Source of the DNA: Pisaster brevispinus
Lineage: Eukaryota; Echinodermata; Asteroidea; Forcipulatida; Asteriidae
NCBI GenBank assembly: GCA_023634235.1
Contig: JAMKCF010000009.1
Coordinates: forward strand, 3,720,001-3,784,000
Length of the DNA stretch: 64,000 nucleotides
Reading direction: 5' to 3'
The translations under genes were made by a program, and so were the position numbers. Of the stretch, positions 44,390-56,160 are shown in pieces. Each line of letters opens with the position of its first letter. Position 1 is the stretch's first letter. The notes beneath the pieces were generated by a model. It was given only the letters and a program-made list of their open reading frames with translations, had not been told where the DNA came from and ran no database searches.

Positions 44390-47084
44390 CCCCACTTTGC
44401 TGCCACTCTGGATCCTCCCCCACCATCGTACCCTTTTTAGTGCCATTCTGTGTCAATCCCAACCATTCACCTCACTTTGATGTAAGGATCATCCCTCAAC
44501 ATGTTACTCCTTTCACATTGTCATGTACTTTGTCAGTCCACTTTACACCAACATAATCCCCATTCATCCTGTATCTCATAAATCTGCCATCTTGACATGT
44601 TGTCTTTTCCCTCTGGATCCTATCAGTATCTACTGTATCCCTCTTCCTATTGATCAGCACCCCTACCCGGTCTCCTGTTCTTACACTTTTTTAGGTTGTA
44701 GTTGTAGATAAAGTTGCGGAAAGCAGGACATGCCTTATGTGGTTGTGAAGATTCATCACAGCCCAAAGACTGTTATGAAAAATTGTTGCCCGTTTTGCAT
44801 CCAACTTTGTTGTCAGTCTGGGTCTTCCCCCAACCCCTTCTTGTGCCATACTGTATGAATCCCAAACATTCATGCAACTTTGTTGTTACACTGGATCCTC
44901 CCCCAACATGTTACCCCTTCTAGTGCCATAATGTAGACAAAGTTTCTGAAAGCACAAACATGTATTCCACTTTGCTGTCCCTCTGGACCCTTCCCCAACA
45001 TGTTACCCCTGCCAGATTGCCTTACTGTATAAATTCCAATTGCACCCCATTTTGCTGTCCCTCTGGACCCTCCCCCAACATGTTACCACTTTGCCATAAT
45101 GTTTTTTATCCCAAACATGCATCCCACTTTTCTGTCACTCTGGATCCTCCCATAAAATCTTAACCCTTCTAGTGCCTGCTGTATCAATTCCAATTGCACC
45201 CCACTTTTCTATCAATCTGGATCCTCCCATAAAATCTTAACCCTTCTAGTGCCTGCTGTATCAATTCCAATTGCACCCCACTTTTCTATCAATCTGGATC
45301 CTCCCATAAAATGATACCCCTTCTAGTGCCTGCTGTTTCAATCCCAAACATGCACCCCACTTTTCTATCAATCTGGATCCTCCCATAAAATGACACCCCT
45401 TCTAGTGCCATACTGTTTCAATCCCAAACATGCATCCCACTTTTCTGTCACTCTGGATCCTCCCATAAAATGATACCCCTTCTAGTGCCATACTGTTTCA
45501 ATCCCAAACATGCACCCCACTTTTCTGTCACTCTGGATCCTCCCATAAAATGATACCCCTTCTAGTGCCATACTGTTTCAATCCCAAACATGCACCCCAC
45601 TTTTCTGTCAATCTGGATCCTCCCATAAAATGATACCCCTTCTAGTGCCATACTGTTTCAATCCCAAACATGCATCCCACTTTTCTGTCACTCTGGATCC
45701 TCCCATAAAATGATACCCCTTCTAGTGCCATACTGTTTCAATCCCAAACATGCATCCCACTTTTCTGTCACTCTGGGTCCTCCCATAAAATGATACCCCT
45801 TCTAGTGCCATACTGTTTCAATCCCAAACATGCATCCCACTTTTCTGTCACTCTGGATCCTCCCATAAAATGATACCCCTTCTAGTGCCATACTGTTTCA
45901 ATCCCAAACATGCACCCCACTTTTCTGTCACTCTGGATCCTCCCATAAAATGATACCCCTTCTAGTGCCATACTGTTTCAATCCCAAACATGCACCCCAC
46001 TTTTCTGTCACTCTGGATCCTCCCATAAAATGATACCCCTTCTAGTGCCATACTGTTTCAATCCCAAACATGCATCCCACTTTTCTGTCACTCTGGATCC
46101 TCCCATAAAATGTTACCCCTTCTAGTGCCATACTGTTTCAATCCCAAACATGCATCCCACTTTTCTGTCACTCTGGATCCTCCCATAAAATGATACCCCT
46201 TCTAGTGCCATACTGTTCAATCCCAAACATGCACCCCACTTTTCTGTCACTCTGGATCCTCCCATAAAATGATACCCCTTCTAGTGCCATACTGTTTCAA
46301 TCCCAAACATGCACCCCACTTTTCTGTCATTCTGGATCCTCCCATAAAATGATACCCCTTCTAGTGCCATACTGTTTCAATCCCAAACATGCATCCCACT
46401 TTTCTGTCACTCTGGATCCTCCCATAAAATGTTACCCCTTCTAGTGCCATACTGTTTCAATCCCAAACATGCATCCCACTTTTCTGTCACTCTGGATCCT
46501 CCCATAAAATGATACCCCTTCTAGTGCCATACTGTTTCAATCCCAAACATGCATCCCACTTTTCTGTCACTCTGGATCCTCCCATAAAATGATACCCCTT
46601 CTAGTGCCATACTGTTTCAATCCCAAACATGCATCCCACTTTTCTGTCACTCTGGATCCTCCCATAAAATGTTACCCCTTCTAGTGCCATACTGTTTCAA
46701 TCCCAAACATGCATCCCACTTTTCTGTCACTCTGGATCCTCCCATAAAATGATACCCCTTCTAGTGCCATACTGTTTCAATCCCAAACATGCATCCCACT
46801 TTTCTGTCACTCTGGATCCTCCCATAAAATGTTACCCCTTCTAGTGCCTGACTGTACCAATTCCAATTTCACCTACTTTGCTGTCACTCTGGATCCTCCC
46901 CCGACATGTTACACCTTCTATTGGCCATACTATTTCAATTCCAAACATGCATTCACACTGATCCTCCTCCAACATGTTACCCCTTCTATTGCCTTACTGT
47001 ATAAATTGCAATTTCATCCCACTTTGCTGTCACTCTGGATCCTCCCCCAACATGTTACCCCTTCTAGTGCCATACTGTAGATAC

Positions 47085-47440
47085 ACTTTTTGAAAGCAGG
47101 ACATGCATGATGTAGTTTTGAAGATTCATCACAGCCCAAAGACTGTTATAAAAATTGTTGATCCTTGGCTGGAGTAATTGTATGCATACATCTTCTTTGG
47201 GTTTTTATTGCAGTATTGCAGATCTGACAATTAATCACATCCTTTCTAATGAGAGATGCACCAACTCAGCTGAAGAGACCACTTGGCTTCCATCTAAACC
47301 ATGAATTCAAAGTTCTACGTCATCATCTCTCTGCATCAAGCAACCTCAAATCTGTTTCTTAAAGAACTCTTGAATATTGAGGTAAAATTGTTTTGTTAAT
47401 ACTAAACATTGTAAAAGGGCCTGTTTACACCAAATTTATA
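47085..47440. repeat. dispersed-element segment inside the satellite region
   Basis: GAAGATTCATCACAGCCCAA, GATCTGACAATTAATCACAT, GCATCAAGCAACCTCAAATC and GGCCTGTTTACAC recur in order at 49500-49800. The first block also recurs at 44748-44775. Confidence 0.75.
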
Positions 47441-47830
47441 GGATCAATCCCAAACATGCACCCCACTTTAATGTCACTCTGGATCCTCCCCCAACTTGAT
47501 ACTCCTTATATTGCCTTACTGTAACAATTCCAATTCCCTCCCACTTTGCTGTCCCTCTGGACCCTGCCCAAACATGTTGCACCTCCCGGATTGCCATGCA
47601 GTTTTAACCCCAAACATGCACCCCACTTTGCTGTAACTCTGGATCCTCCCATAAAATGTTACCCCTTCTGGTTTGCCGTACTGTTTTAATCCCAAACATG
47701 CACCCCACTTTTCTGTTACTCAGGATCCTCCCATAAAATGATACCCCTCAAGTGCCATACTGTTTCAATCCCAAACATGCATCCCATTTTTCTGTCACTC
47801 TGGATCCTCCCCCAGCATCTTACCCCTTCT

Positions 47831-48352
47831 ATTGCCTTACTGTAACAATTCCAATTGCATCCCACTTTGCTGTCCCTCTGGCCCCTCCCCCGACATGATA
47901 CCCCTGCCAGATTGCCGTACTGTTTTAATCCCAAACATGCACCCCACTTTTGTGTCACTTTGGATCCTCCTATAAAATGATACCCCTTCTTTTGCCTTAC
48001 TGTGGATCAATTCCAATGGCATCCCACTTTGTTGTCACTCTGATCCTCCCCCAACATGTTAACCCTTTTATTGCCTTACTTATCCCATTTTATTGCCTTA
48101 CTGTAACAATTCCAATTGCATCCCACTTTGCTGTCCCTCTGGCCCCTCCCCCGACATGATACCCCTGCCAGATTGCCGTACTGTTTTAATCCCAAACATG
48201 CACCACACTTTTGTGTCACTTTGGATCCTCCTATAAAATGATACCCCTTCTTTTGCCTTACTGTGGATCAATTCCAATGGCATCCCACTTTGTTGTCACT
48301 CTGATCCTCCCCCAACATGTTAACCCTTTTATTGCCTTACTTATCCCATTTT
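47831..48352. repeat. 261-bp direct duplication of a group of satellite units
   Basis: Two adjacent copies (about 47831-48091 and 48092-48352) are nearly identical. A G to A change near 47943/48204 distinguishes them. Confidence 0.8.
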
Positions 48353-48800
48353 ATTGCCTTACTTATCAATTCAAATTGCATCCCACTTTGCTGTCCCTTT
48401 GGACCCTCCCTGAAAATAACACCCCTTTTGGATTGCCATACTTTTTTATTCCCAAACATGCATTCCTTTTTTACTGTCACTTGTACTGTATCATTTCGAA
48501 TTGAACCCCACTTTTCTGTCACTCTGGATCCTCCCATAAACTCTTACCCCTTCTAGTGCCATACTGTTTCAATCACAAACATGCATCCCACTTTGCTGTC
48601 ACTGTGGATCCTCCCCCAACATGATACCCCTTCTATTGCCTTACTGTATCAATTCCAATTGCATCCCACTTTGCTGTCTCTTTAAAGCCTCCCCTAAAAG
48701 TGCCATGCCCCTTCTAGTGCCATACCGTATCAAACTCAAACACCTGTCCCATCATGTATCAATCCCAAACATGGACCCCTCTTTGCTGTCACTGGGGATA

Positions 48801-49328
48801 CTCCCCCAACATGTTACCTCTTGGTTTACACACGAAATAAGTCTAATCGAACGCCGTGTTTTCGCTTGGCACTCTGGGAAAATTAAGGTCAAAGATTGTT
48901 GCGTAGCGGCGCGACTTAAAAAGGTGAAAACAGACAGCTCTGTCATTTCCGTCGTCTGCTCAATTGGAAAACGTCAATGGCCGTGATGACACAAATTAAT
49001 TATAATCATTCATACTTTGCACACACTCACCAACTGTTTGTTTTTCAGGAAATGCATTTCCTTTCTATTTGCCATAATTGTTTCATAGACGATAAATCAG
49101 TGTATTAATTTGTAGTTTGTGTACTCGCGTTGCAATCAATCTTGGTATGATACGCCTACAGCCAGAAACTATGTCATTACACCCGGTCATACACCAGAGA
49201 CCCGCTCGTGAACTGGGGCTGTGGTGGCTGACACCGGGGCAGATACAAGTATTACGTGATGGCTAATCGAACGCTCTCGTGTAAGTTTTACTTTAACGTG
49301 TAAGCTACTTGAACGCAGCCATAGTACC
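48801..49328. other. unique-looking segment between the satellite and the solo element
   Basis: More GC-rich than its flanks. CTAATCGAACGC occurs at both ends (48842-48853 and 49263-49274) in direct orientation. No supported gene. Confidence 0.3.
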
Positions 49329-49800
49329 ATGTACTTTGTCATTCCAATTACACCAATACACATCTCCCTCATTCATCCAAACTGTGTCTCACGTACCTTA
49401 ACATTTTGTCTTTTCCCTCTGGATCCTACCAGTATATATCTGTCCTCTTCCTCATCAGCACCCCTACTCTGTCTCCCGTTCTTACACTTAGAGTTGAAGG
49501 TTGTTGATAGAGTTGCTGAAAACAAAAGAATTCTATAAAAAGTTGTTGATCTTTGGATTTTTATTGCAGTACATTCAAGATGATCTGACAATTAAACACC
49601 TCAGTTCTAACGAGAGATACACAACAAGCTCAGCTAAAGAGAACACTTGGCTCTCGTCTTAACCATGAACTCAACTACGTCATCGTCTCTATGCATCAAG
49701 CAACCTCAAATCTGTAACTTAAGAATTCTGGAATATTGAGGTAGGCTTGTTTCGTTAATAATACACATTGTAAAATGGCCTGTTTACACAACATTTACAG
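49329..49800. mobile_element. dispersed element without satellite (solo copy)
   Basis: Matches 44522-44715 in its first half (TGTACTTTGTCA, TTGTCTTTTCCCTCTGGATC, TCAGCACCCCTACYCKGTCT) and 47215-47440 in its second half (TTTTTATTGCAG, CATCAAGCAACCTCAAATCT). The whole 80-bp array is missing between the halves. Confidence 0.7.
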
Positions 49801-50056
49801 GACATCATCGCCATCACTACTAGTCCTCATGTGATTCTTTAAAAACCACATGTACCAACGACTGTAATTAAGCATACAGAATATGTATGCCAAGAAGATT
49901 TTTAACCAGTACAAAAGTGGGAAAAAGTATTCTGACAATGTCTTGTATAATGTAAACAGACCTTTAGTGTATACGTTGTTATTTCTTCTTTTTTATTGCA
50001 TTTATGTACTTTCAACTAGATTCGATCAAAATGCAAACAAAACTAATTAAAAGTGC

Positions 50057-50580
50057 GTCATATTTAAAGGGACTGTGTATCATCTGTATAATCGTAACTG
50101 ATTACGGTCCTTAATTTCTTTAAACAACAAGCTGCTACAACATTATTATTTTCAAAACAAACTCAATTAGATCAGCTATATAATGTCCTTGTTCATTAGA
50201 TTAATTTTTTTGTGCAGATGTTTTGGGTTGACCTAGCCATTATTATTGATACTTGTAGATGCAAGTTTGATGAGGTTTTAGAGTGCTATGAAGTGTAAGA
50301 TAAAGTAAGAAACAAATTTGTTCTCCATTATGCAAATGTATCATATCTAAAGGGACCATGTATCATCGGTAATCATTAACGTCTCTTCGAAACTGATCAC
50401 TGAAACAACAACCTGCAACATCTAGACTCAACTAGATCAGCTACATGTATGATGTCCTTGTTCGTTAGATGAATAGTTATTAGCGTTCACCTAGCCGTAA
50501 AGTTTGTTTTACTTGTAGGCACAGTTTGCTTAGTGGTTTGATGGGGAAAGTAAAGAAACAAGTTTGCTCACTATGCAAAT
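50057..50580. repeat. tandem duplication of about 283 bp
   Basis: CATATYTAAAGGGACYRTGT, AACTAGATCAGCTA, TGATGTCCTTGTTCRTTAGA and GCAAGTTTGMT-like blocks occur twice in the same order, at 50057 and 50340. The copies are diverged. Confidence 0.65.
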
Positions 50581-50819
50581 TCTACACTTTAAAAAACGGA
50601 CGTTTTCCTCATGCTCTTAAAACTTTAATAAATCAGTCAGTAGCCATTTTTGTCTGGTGCCCTGTCTCCAATGAACAAAACAGTCTCACAGTGACACATG
50701 AACATAGTAACAGACTATTATTGCCTCGTGAACTAAAAATCCATAGAGTTAAAGATCAGATAGTTAAAGATTTGAAGTGTAAGTGTGTTACCATACAGTC
50801 AAAGCTATCGCTGGACTAA
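50541..50819 (+). CDS. hypothetical small protein with CxxC motif
   Basis: 93 codons from ATG (MGKVKKQVCSLCKFYTLKNG) to TAA. It continues PHALKTLINQSVAIFVWCP, then a basic C-terminus. No family recognised. A second open stretch follows at 50888-51043 with similar character, after a TTTTTTTTAG acceptor. The two cannot be joined in phase through the strong donor at 50779 (GTAAGT). It may be a decayed transposon protein or a short gene. No regulatory signal seen. Confidence 0.25.
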   Translation: MGKVKKQVCSLCKFYTLKNGRFPHALKTLINQSVAIFVWCPVSNEQNSLTVTHEHSNRLLLPRELKIHRVKDQIVKDLKCKCVTIQSKLSLD

Positions 50820-50887
50820 AGTTGTAAAATTTCATTAAAGTTTTTCAAATGTGCCCTTTAGACATCGTAAATGTTACTTTTTTTTAG

Positions 50888-51043
50888 TTGAAACTAAAAT
50901 GTTCTTTTTGTAAATGTAATGTAGAACGTCTTAGGCCCTTAAACCAGAAGGAATTTAAACTCTGTGTGCAATCAATAGTGGAAAAGTGTGGACATAAAGT
51001 TAAGCATCTTTATAAGGTGTTTAAAGAAATGTTAAAGCCTTAA
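50888..51043 (+). CDS. hypothetical open segment with paired cysteines
   Basis: 51 codons and a stop after an acceptor-like T tract. The peptide includes KCSFCKCNVERLRPLNQKEF and CVQSIVEKCGHKVKHLYKVF, so C..C, C and C.H could bind zinc. There is no ATG near its start, so if real it is a terminal exon. Its closeness to the preceding CxxC frame suggests one common origin; function unknown. Confidence 0.2.
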   Translation: MKLKCSFCKCNVERLRPLNQKEFKLCVQSIVEKCGHKVKHLYKVFKEMLKP

Positions 51044-51194
51044 AACGGCAGATTAATATTGTGTAACAATTTAAAAAGTGTTGTGTGTGACCAGAATGCG
51101 TAATTTATGTAGTAGAGTAATTTAAGTATTGTTTTAAGCGTGGAAAGGTGGCTGAAACCTTTTACAATCCCCAAAAATTATTAGTTTATGGTAA

Positions 51195-51436
51195 TTTTGC
51201 ACAAAAAATGTGATTTTTTATTTTTTTTTTTGAAAATGCAAAATAATTAACGAGCGTGCGTTTCAGCCCATTTTAAATAATTGAAAGACCGTAAATTTTT
51301 TAATTTTTTATATTTCATTTTTTTTTTTTTTTGGAAATGAAAAATAATTAACGAGCGTGCGTTTCAGCCGATTTAAGAAAAATGAAAGACCGTTAATTTT
51401 CGGTTTTTCATACTTTTTTTTTTTTTTTTTTTTTTC
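51195..51436. repeat. two-copy tandem repeat with poly-T
   Basis: AAAATAATTAACGAGCGTGC followed by GTTTCAGCC is present at about 51240 and 51345, each followed by GAAAGACCGT. A T run closes each copy, the second being about 24 T at 51413-51436. Confidence 0.8.
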
Positions 51437-51597
51437 CCCCTCGAAAATTTAAAAAAATTTGTCCACCCCTCTTCTCTCTCTCTCTCTGTCCACCTCCCCT
51501 CTCCTTCCTCCGTCCTTGCCTCTCCCTCCTTGTGCATCGTGCGTGGTGCTTGTTAGTGCGTGTTAGTGCATGTTAGTTTACCTTTTATAATTCCACT

Positions 51598-51692
51598 TAC
51601 CTTGTGACTTGCCGGGATTCGAACCCATGCAGGTCGTCCGATCTTGCTCTCCCCGTGCGTGACCTTGTCCACTAGGCCATCGGCGATCCACA
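51598..51692 (-). mobile_element. tRNA-derived SINE head
   Basis: On the minus strand an A box (TGGCCTAGTGGA) and a perfect B box (GGGTTCGAATCCC) lie at tRNA-like spacing. The acceptor-stem halves do not pair, so this is a retroposon head rather than a tRNA gene. Confidence 0.6.
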
Positions 51693-51785
51693 CCAGACCA
51701 ATAATTTTTAACCATGATGAATATTAGAACCACGTATTGTATATACAGACACACGTTAGTACATGTACAAATTTATAGTGTAAAT

Positions 51786-51845
51786 GGCGCCCTCTGTTGA
51801 CTATAAAGGGCGCCCTCTGTTGTCTGCAAAGGGCGCCCTCTGGCA
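51786..51845. repeat. triplicated GGGCGCCCTCTGTTG motif
   Basis: Three spaced copies (the first GGCGCCCTCTGTTG, the last ending GGCAAC), each about 26 bp apart. Confidence 0.7.
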
Positions 51846-52299
51846 ACAAAAATTAGTTATTTAAAAAACTACCACCACTGAAAAAAAAAAAAATTCCCGT
51901 ATAGTACGGCGATTAATTTCCACTAAGAAAAAGTTAATATTTTAAATATTGTTTTATATTAAAAAATTTAAAGTTTTTAACAAAATATACATTTCCAAGT
52001 TTGACAGTTAATAAATTAACACGAACAATTCTGGAAAGTTTAGATGTTGAAAATGTATCTCTTTATTTAAAACATTGTTCATAAAAATAATCAAAATAAC
52101 ATACATTTTTAGGAAATTATTTCAAAGCATATGTACTGTTTTCTTCTACAACTGAAATATCAAAGATTCAAAATAATATTGGTATACAAAATTTTCAACA
52201 GATGTTTCCAAATAAATCAGAAGTTTTATTAATATCAATTTTTATAATTAATTTCAGTGTTTTTTCAGTGTTTTCTTCTTCAATTTAAGTTTTAAAATG

Positions 52300-52618
52300 T
52301 ATACAAATAAATATATAAATAAATAAATATATAAACAAAAAGAGTAAAAAAATAAACAAATGAATATAAAAATTTAAATAATTAAAATCAATAAGTAAAC
52401 AAATACAAAATAAATAAATAAAGTATAAACAAACAAACATATAATAAATAATACATTTAAAAAAATTAAACAAATAAATTTATAAATAAATAAACAAACA
52501 AGCACCCTAACAAACGAGCAAATAATTAAATAAATAAATAATAAATAAATAAATAATAAATATATAAATAAATAAAGAGAATCAATAAATAAAAAATAAA
52601 TACAAAAATTATTATTTG
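52300..52618. repeat. (TAAA)n-rich simple sequence
   Basis: Long run of ATAAATAAATA variants with occasional ACAAACAAAC. Almost no G or C. Confidence 0.85.
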
Positions 52619-52689
52619 AATCCTTTATATCCGCATTTGCAATATCAAATGGAAGCCAGACTTATTGTCTTGATATAAAAATCCTTCAT

Positions 52690-53030
52690 GGTGTTACGCT
52701 CTAAGAGTTGTAATCCAAAGCACCCAAAGTTCTACAGAGCACAAGAGTATGTATCCTTGGAAGAGTCTGATGCAGAATGTCAGGTGTTCCATCCAGGTTA
52801 TCATCAGGTGTTCCATCTTCCATCTGGGTTATCATCAACATGACTGCTACATTGTTCATGGTATCTATTTTGCAGAGGACTTGCTTTTCAAGAGCATTCA
52901 ATACTGCAGCATATCAGATATGCTAGGCTTGTTGCATTTTAGAGATGGCTGCAGAGCGGCGTTCCTTTCTTGTAGATTCCAAAAGCTCCCCGTGAGCCCA
53001 ATCTGGACTTCTCCTGTACAAACAAGAATA
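52690..53030 (-). pseudogene. degraded exon-like segment, unknown protein
   Basis: On the minus strand GTTTGTACAG precedes LTGSFWNLQERNAALQPSLK followed by CNKPSISDMLQY. One frameshift later comes NALEKQVLCKIDTMNNVAVM, then MITQMEDGTPDDNLDGTPDI. The whole reads as one protein region broken by one indel. An internal 24-bp repeat gives DGTPDDN/DGTPDI. Family unknown. A similar-quality segment in the same orientation is at 54471-54710, and the two may belong to one gene. Confidence 0.3.
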
Positions 53031-53854
53031 AATAATATTCATTAGTTAATTCATTATCAAGTAATGATTGTGAAAAATGGAACAGCAAACTGATTATTGT
53101 CTTAACAAATATCATTATAATGGGTTGTCATTCTGTAACCTCACCCCCTAACCAGGGGGGGGGGGCTGGGGCTGGTGCCCCCCCCCCCACAAATTTGCAG
53201 TTGCCTCACCCCAAGGTGCCACCCCACACAAAAAATAGTGCTCACAAAAATTAATAGGAAAAAGAAAAGGGGGATGCCTGTTTGTATAATCTAATTAAAA
53301 TTGTGTGAACGATCGTTATCGGTATCGCTACCACAGCCACAAAATGCCACGAACGTAAGAGGATGATGGCCCCCTGGCGTCCCCCTTCCAATATAAAAGC
53401 ATGACCCACCACTGACAAGCCTATCCCCCTTGGGCCCCCACAAGTAATGCGCTCCCCACACACACTGAGAAAGTCATGGCTACGCCGCTGTCCACGCCCC
53501 TCCCCCCTCAAAAAAAGAAGAAAAAAAAACCAAAAACAAAAAAAAACACCACCAACAACAAACAAACAAACACCGACAACAACAAAAACAAAAACAAAAC
53601 AAAAACAAAACTAAGAACTTGTTCGCTTCTTATTGATCGTCAAGGAAGTAAAACTGTATCCTAATTAATTCTTAATAAAATATTAAACTTGAAATACTGA
53701 GTTTAGTTAGAAAACTGTTGACGATATTAAAAAAACATGTTGATGATTTGTGTTTAAAAAACCTCTTTTTAAAGAAGTTAAAGCATGTTCACTTTTGATC
53801 AAACGTATTAACAAGAATGGTGTGTTGACAAACACAAACGCCCCGCTAAGATTA

Positions 53855-54353
53855 ATATCTTTCTTGAGTAACCTACCGCTTGGACAGCATTTGTTTTGTT
53901 TAAGCCATGATGCCCTTGACATTTGAAAGGGGGGTTCAAAAACAATAGGTTTCTGGGGAATCCCAAGACCAATCCACAAACCAAGTTTGGAGTTGACATG
54001 CCAAGTCCTTTTTGAGTTATCGCTCGGACAACATTTCTTTTGTTTTAGCCATAATGATCTTGACATTTGTTGTAGGGCATCCAAAAACAACAGGCTTCTG
54101 AGGGATCCCAAGACCAATCCACAAAGTAAGTTTGAAGTTGATATGCCAAGTCCTTCTTGAGTTATCGCTCGGGCAATATTTCTTTTGTTTTAGCCATAAT
54201 GACCTTGGCATTTGTTGCAGGGCATCCAAAAACAATAGGCTTCTGGGGGATCCCAAGACCAACCCATATACCAAGTTTGGAGTTGATATGCCATGTCCTT
54301 CTTGAGTTATTGCTCGGAAAATGATTGCAGACACACACACACACACACACACA
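53855..54353. repeat. 145-bp tandem repeat (3+ copies) ending in (AC)n
   Basis: Units contain ATCCCAAGACCAATCCACAA, GTTGATATGCCAAGTCCTTC, TTGAGTTATCGCTCGG and TTTAGCCATAATGACCTTG. The last unit runs into (AC)11 at 54332-54353. Confidence 0.85.
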
Positions 54354-54470
54354 CGGAAGGACAAGGCAAACACTATATGCCCCTTCGGCTTCGCCGGCGG
54401 GGCATAAAAATAGAAAATATATGGTTCTCAAAAGAGACAAAAATAGGTATTGATTTTTACCTGTTAAACA

Positions 54471-54710
54471 TGGTGCACACCTTGCCGTCATCCACCGCTG
54501 GGGATGTCTCTCCATCAACTGGTCCTATTCTGAGGTGTCTTTACTCTTGATCAACTTTTGCCTCATCTCACAGCTTCATCACTAACAGGTGAGCTCCTCA
54601 AAGTAATCTGACTCTGTTTTTCCATCAACTTCACTCTGAGACCCTCGATAGTAGAGTTAGCTTTCTCAGGTGTTGGGACAGACTGGAATTGCTCGATCAC
54701 ACAAAAACAG
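54471..54710 (-). pseudogene. exon-like segment with splice borders, frame broken
   Basis: On the minus strand AAACATTTCAG precedes CFCVIEQFQSVPTPEKANST and IEGLRVKLMEKQSQITLRSS. The frame stops (TGA), and in another frame RIGPVDGETSPAVDDGKVCT and MFN lead to a GTAAAA donor at 54470. It looks like one exon of 240 bp with a frameshift. No family recognised. Confidence 0.3.
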
Positions 54711-54937
54711 CTGAAATGTTTTAAAAAGATTGAAAAGTCATGAACAAAAATAATGAAAACACGTGCCCCCCCCCCCCCCACAAAGTATTGGGCGCTCAAA
54801 AGCTTTTAAAAACGATCAGTTCAGTATTCACTCAACGATTACTCCAAAGAAAGTCATTTTAGATAAGGAAAAATTTTTCACCCATTTTTCACTCATTATA
54901 ACTAAAATAAAATCTTGTTTATCCGAAAGTGAAAATG

Positions 54938-55153
54938 TTATGGTGTTCTATAGACGACAGGTCGCGTCGCCGTCGCCGTCGACGTCGCCTTTAGCCCATT
55001 AACTTGTGCATAAAACCCCGGTTCAGGAACGGCGACGAAAATGTTGCCGTCGCCGTTCCTGAACCGGGGTTTTATGCACAAGTTAATGGGCTAAAGGCGA
55101 CGTCGACGGCGACGGTGACGGCGACGCGACCTGTCGTCTATAGAACACCATAA
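54938..55153. repeat. near-perfect foldback, arms ~100 bp, 10-base loop
   Basis: Left arm 54938-55037 and right arm 55048-55153 are exact inverses except for a 6-bp insertion (one extra GGTGAC-like hexamer) in the right arm. The arms contain GTCGCCGTCGCCGTCGACGT and CCCCGGTTCAGGAACGGCGA. The arms are far more GC- and CpG-rich than their flanks. No coding potential. Confidence 0.95.
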
Positions 55154-55343
55154 AATGTAGCAGTCAGATTTTTGTATGTATCCCGTTTTTAATGACTTTC
55201 TTTGGACAGATCACTGAGAAAAGACGTCAATGTTGGTAAGCAGCAAGAATGGCCATGCTGGCAGGCTGTATGGGGCCTGTAAACCCACAATGATGTAGGC
55301 CCTTTGTGTTAGATGAACATTAGAACTGTATTTAAACATTTTT

Positions 55344-56160
55344 CACATGCCCAGACTCCCTGGGCACCACTACGTACAGAATGACAGAGGATGGTCCAAG
55401 AAACACACCCATGGTCATCTTGACCAAGCCCATGGGGTTTTTAGTATTTCTCTTACAGGTTTTTGAAAACATTAATATTTTGACGCATATCCTGCTGTAC
55501 ATGTACATGATCTTTATGCAGTTTATCAATGGTCAATTTTCAACGGTCAGTTTTACATGTCCAGACCCAATGGGCCGGGCACCACTACACACAGAATTGA
55601 AGAGTGGTGTCCAATGAACACACCTATGGTCATCTTGACCCGGCCCATGGTGTTTAAGTATGATTTTTATTTTAATAGGCTCTATAGTTCTAAGAAAATT
55701 CCGTACATGATTTTTATCCACTTAATCAATGCGTTTCCTCCCAATTTTCAACGGTCAGTTTCACATGTCCAGTACCCATGGGCTGGGCACCACTACATAC
55801 AGAACTAAAGAGGAGGGTCCAATGAACACAGCCATGGTCATCGTGTTTTTAAAAAAGAACGAATTTTGATTAGATTTTTGAAAAAAATAGTACAAAAGCC
55901 GTACCGTGCACTACATGACCTGGTTTGACATTCGCATGAAAAATAAAACAAAAGCCGTACCGTGCACTACATGACCTGGTTTGACATTCGCATGGCAGCG
56001 CCTGCTGAACGAAGGTTTTACATTGCATTCCGAATATTTAATGATCAGTTTCACATGTCCAGACCCAATGGGCCGGGCACCCACTACATACAGAATTAAA
56101 GAGGATGGTGCAGGAAACACACCCATGCACGGTCATCATAATCTGGCCCATGTGGTCTTA
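55344..56160. repeat. tandem array of ~205-290-bp units
   Basis: Four units start at about 55346, 55550, 55765 and 56050. Each has CACATGTCCAGACCCAATGG, GGGCACCACTACATACAGAA and AACACACCCATGGTCATC. A further copy is inverted at 62680-62790. Inside the array a 55-bp period direct repeat with CAAAAGCCGTACCGTGCACT is duplicated at 55893-55993. Confidence 0.8.

Larger units (their letters stand above)
44390..48800. repeat. 80-bp satellite array with homogeneous centre
   Basis: Between about 45340 and 46850 nearly identical units repeat every 80 bp: CTGGATCCTCCCATAAAATG, ATACCCCTTCTAGTGCCATA, CTGTTTCAATCCCAAACATG, CAYCCCACTTTTCTGTCACT. Outside that core the units are diverged, and some are separated by other sequence. 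80 is not a multiple of three, and frames in the array are not conserved between units, so it is not coding. A GGATCC (BamHI) site is in almost every unit. Confidence 0.95.

Noticed and set aside
47716..48537. Repeated minus-strand open frames with similar peptides (for example GCMFGIKTV)
   Set aside because: They are the 80-bp satellite and its 261-bp duplication read in one frame; the period is not a multiple of three and frames break from unit to unit.
51598..51692. tRNA gene on the minus strand
   Set aside because: A and B boxes are good, but the acceptor-stem halves do not pair; a SINE head is more likely.
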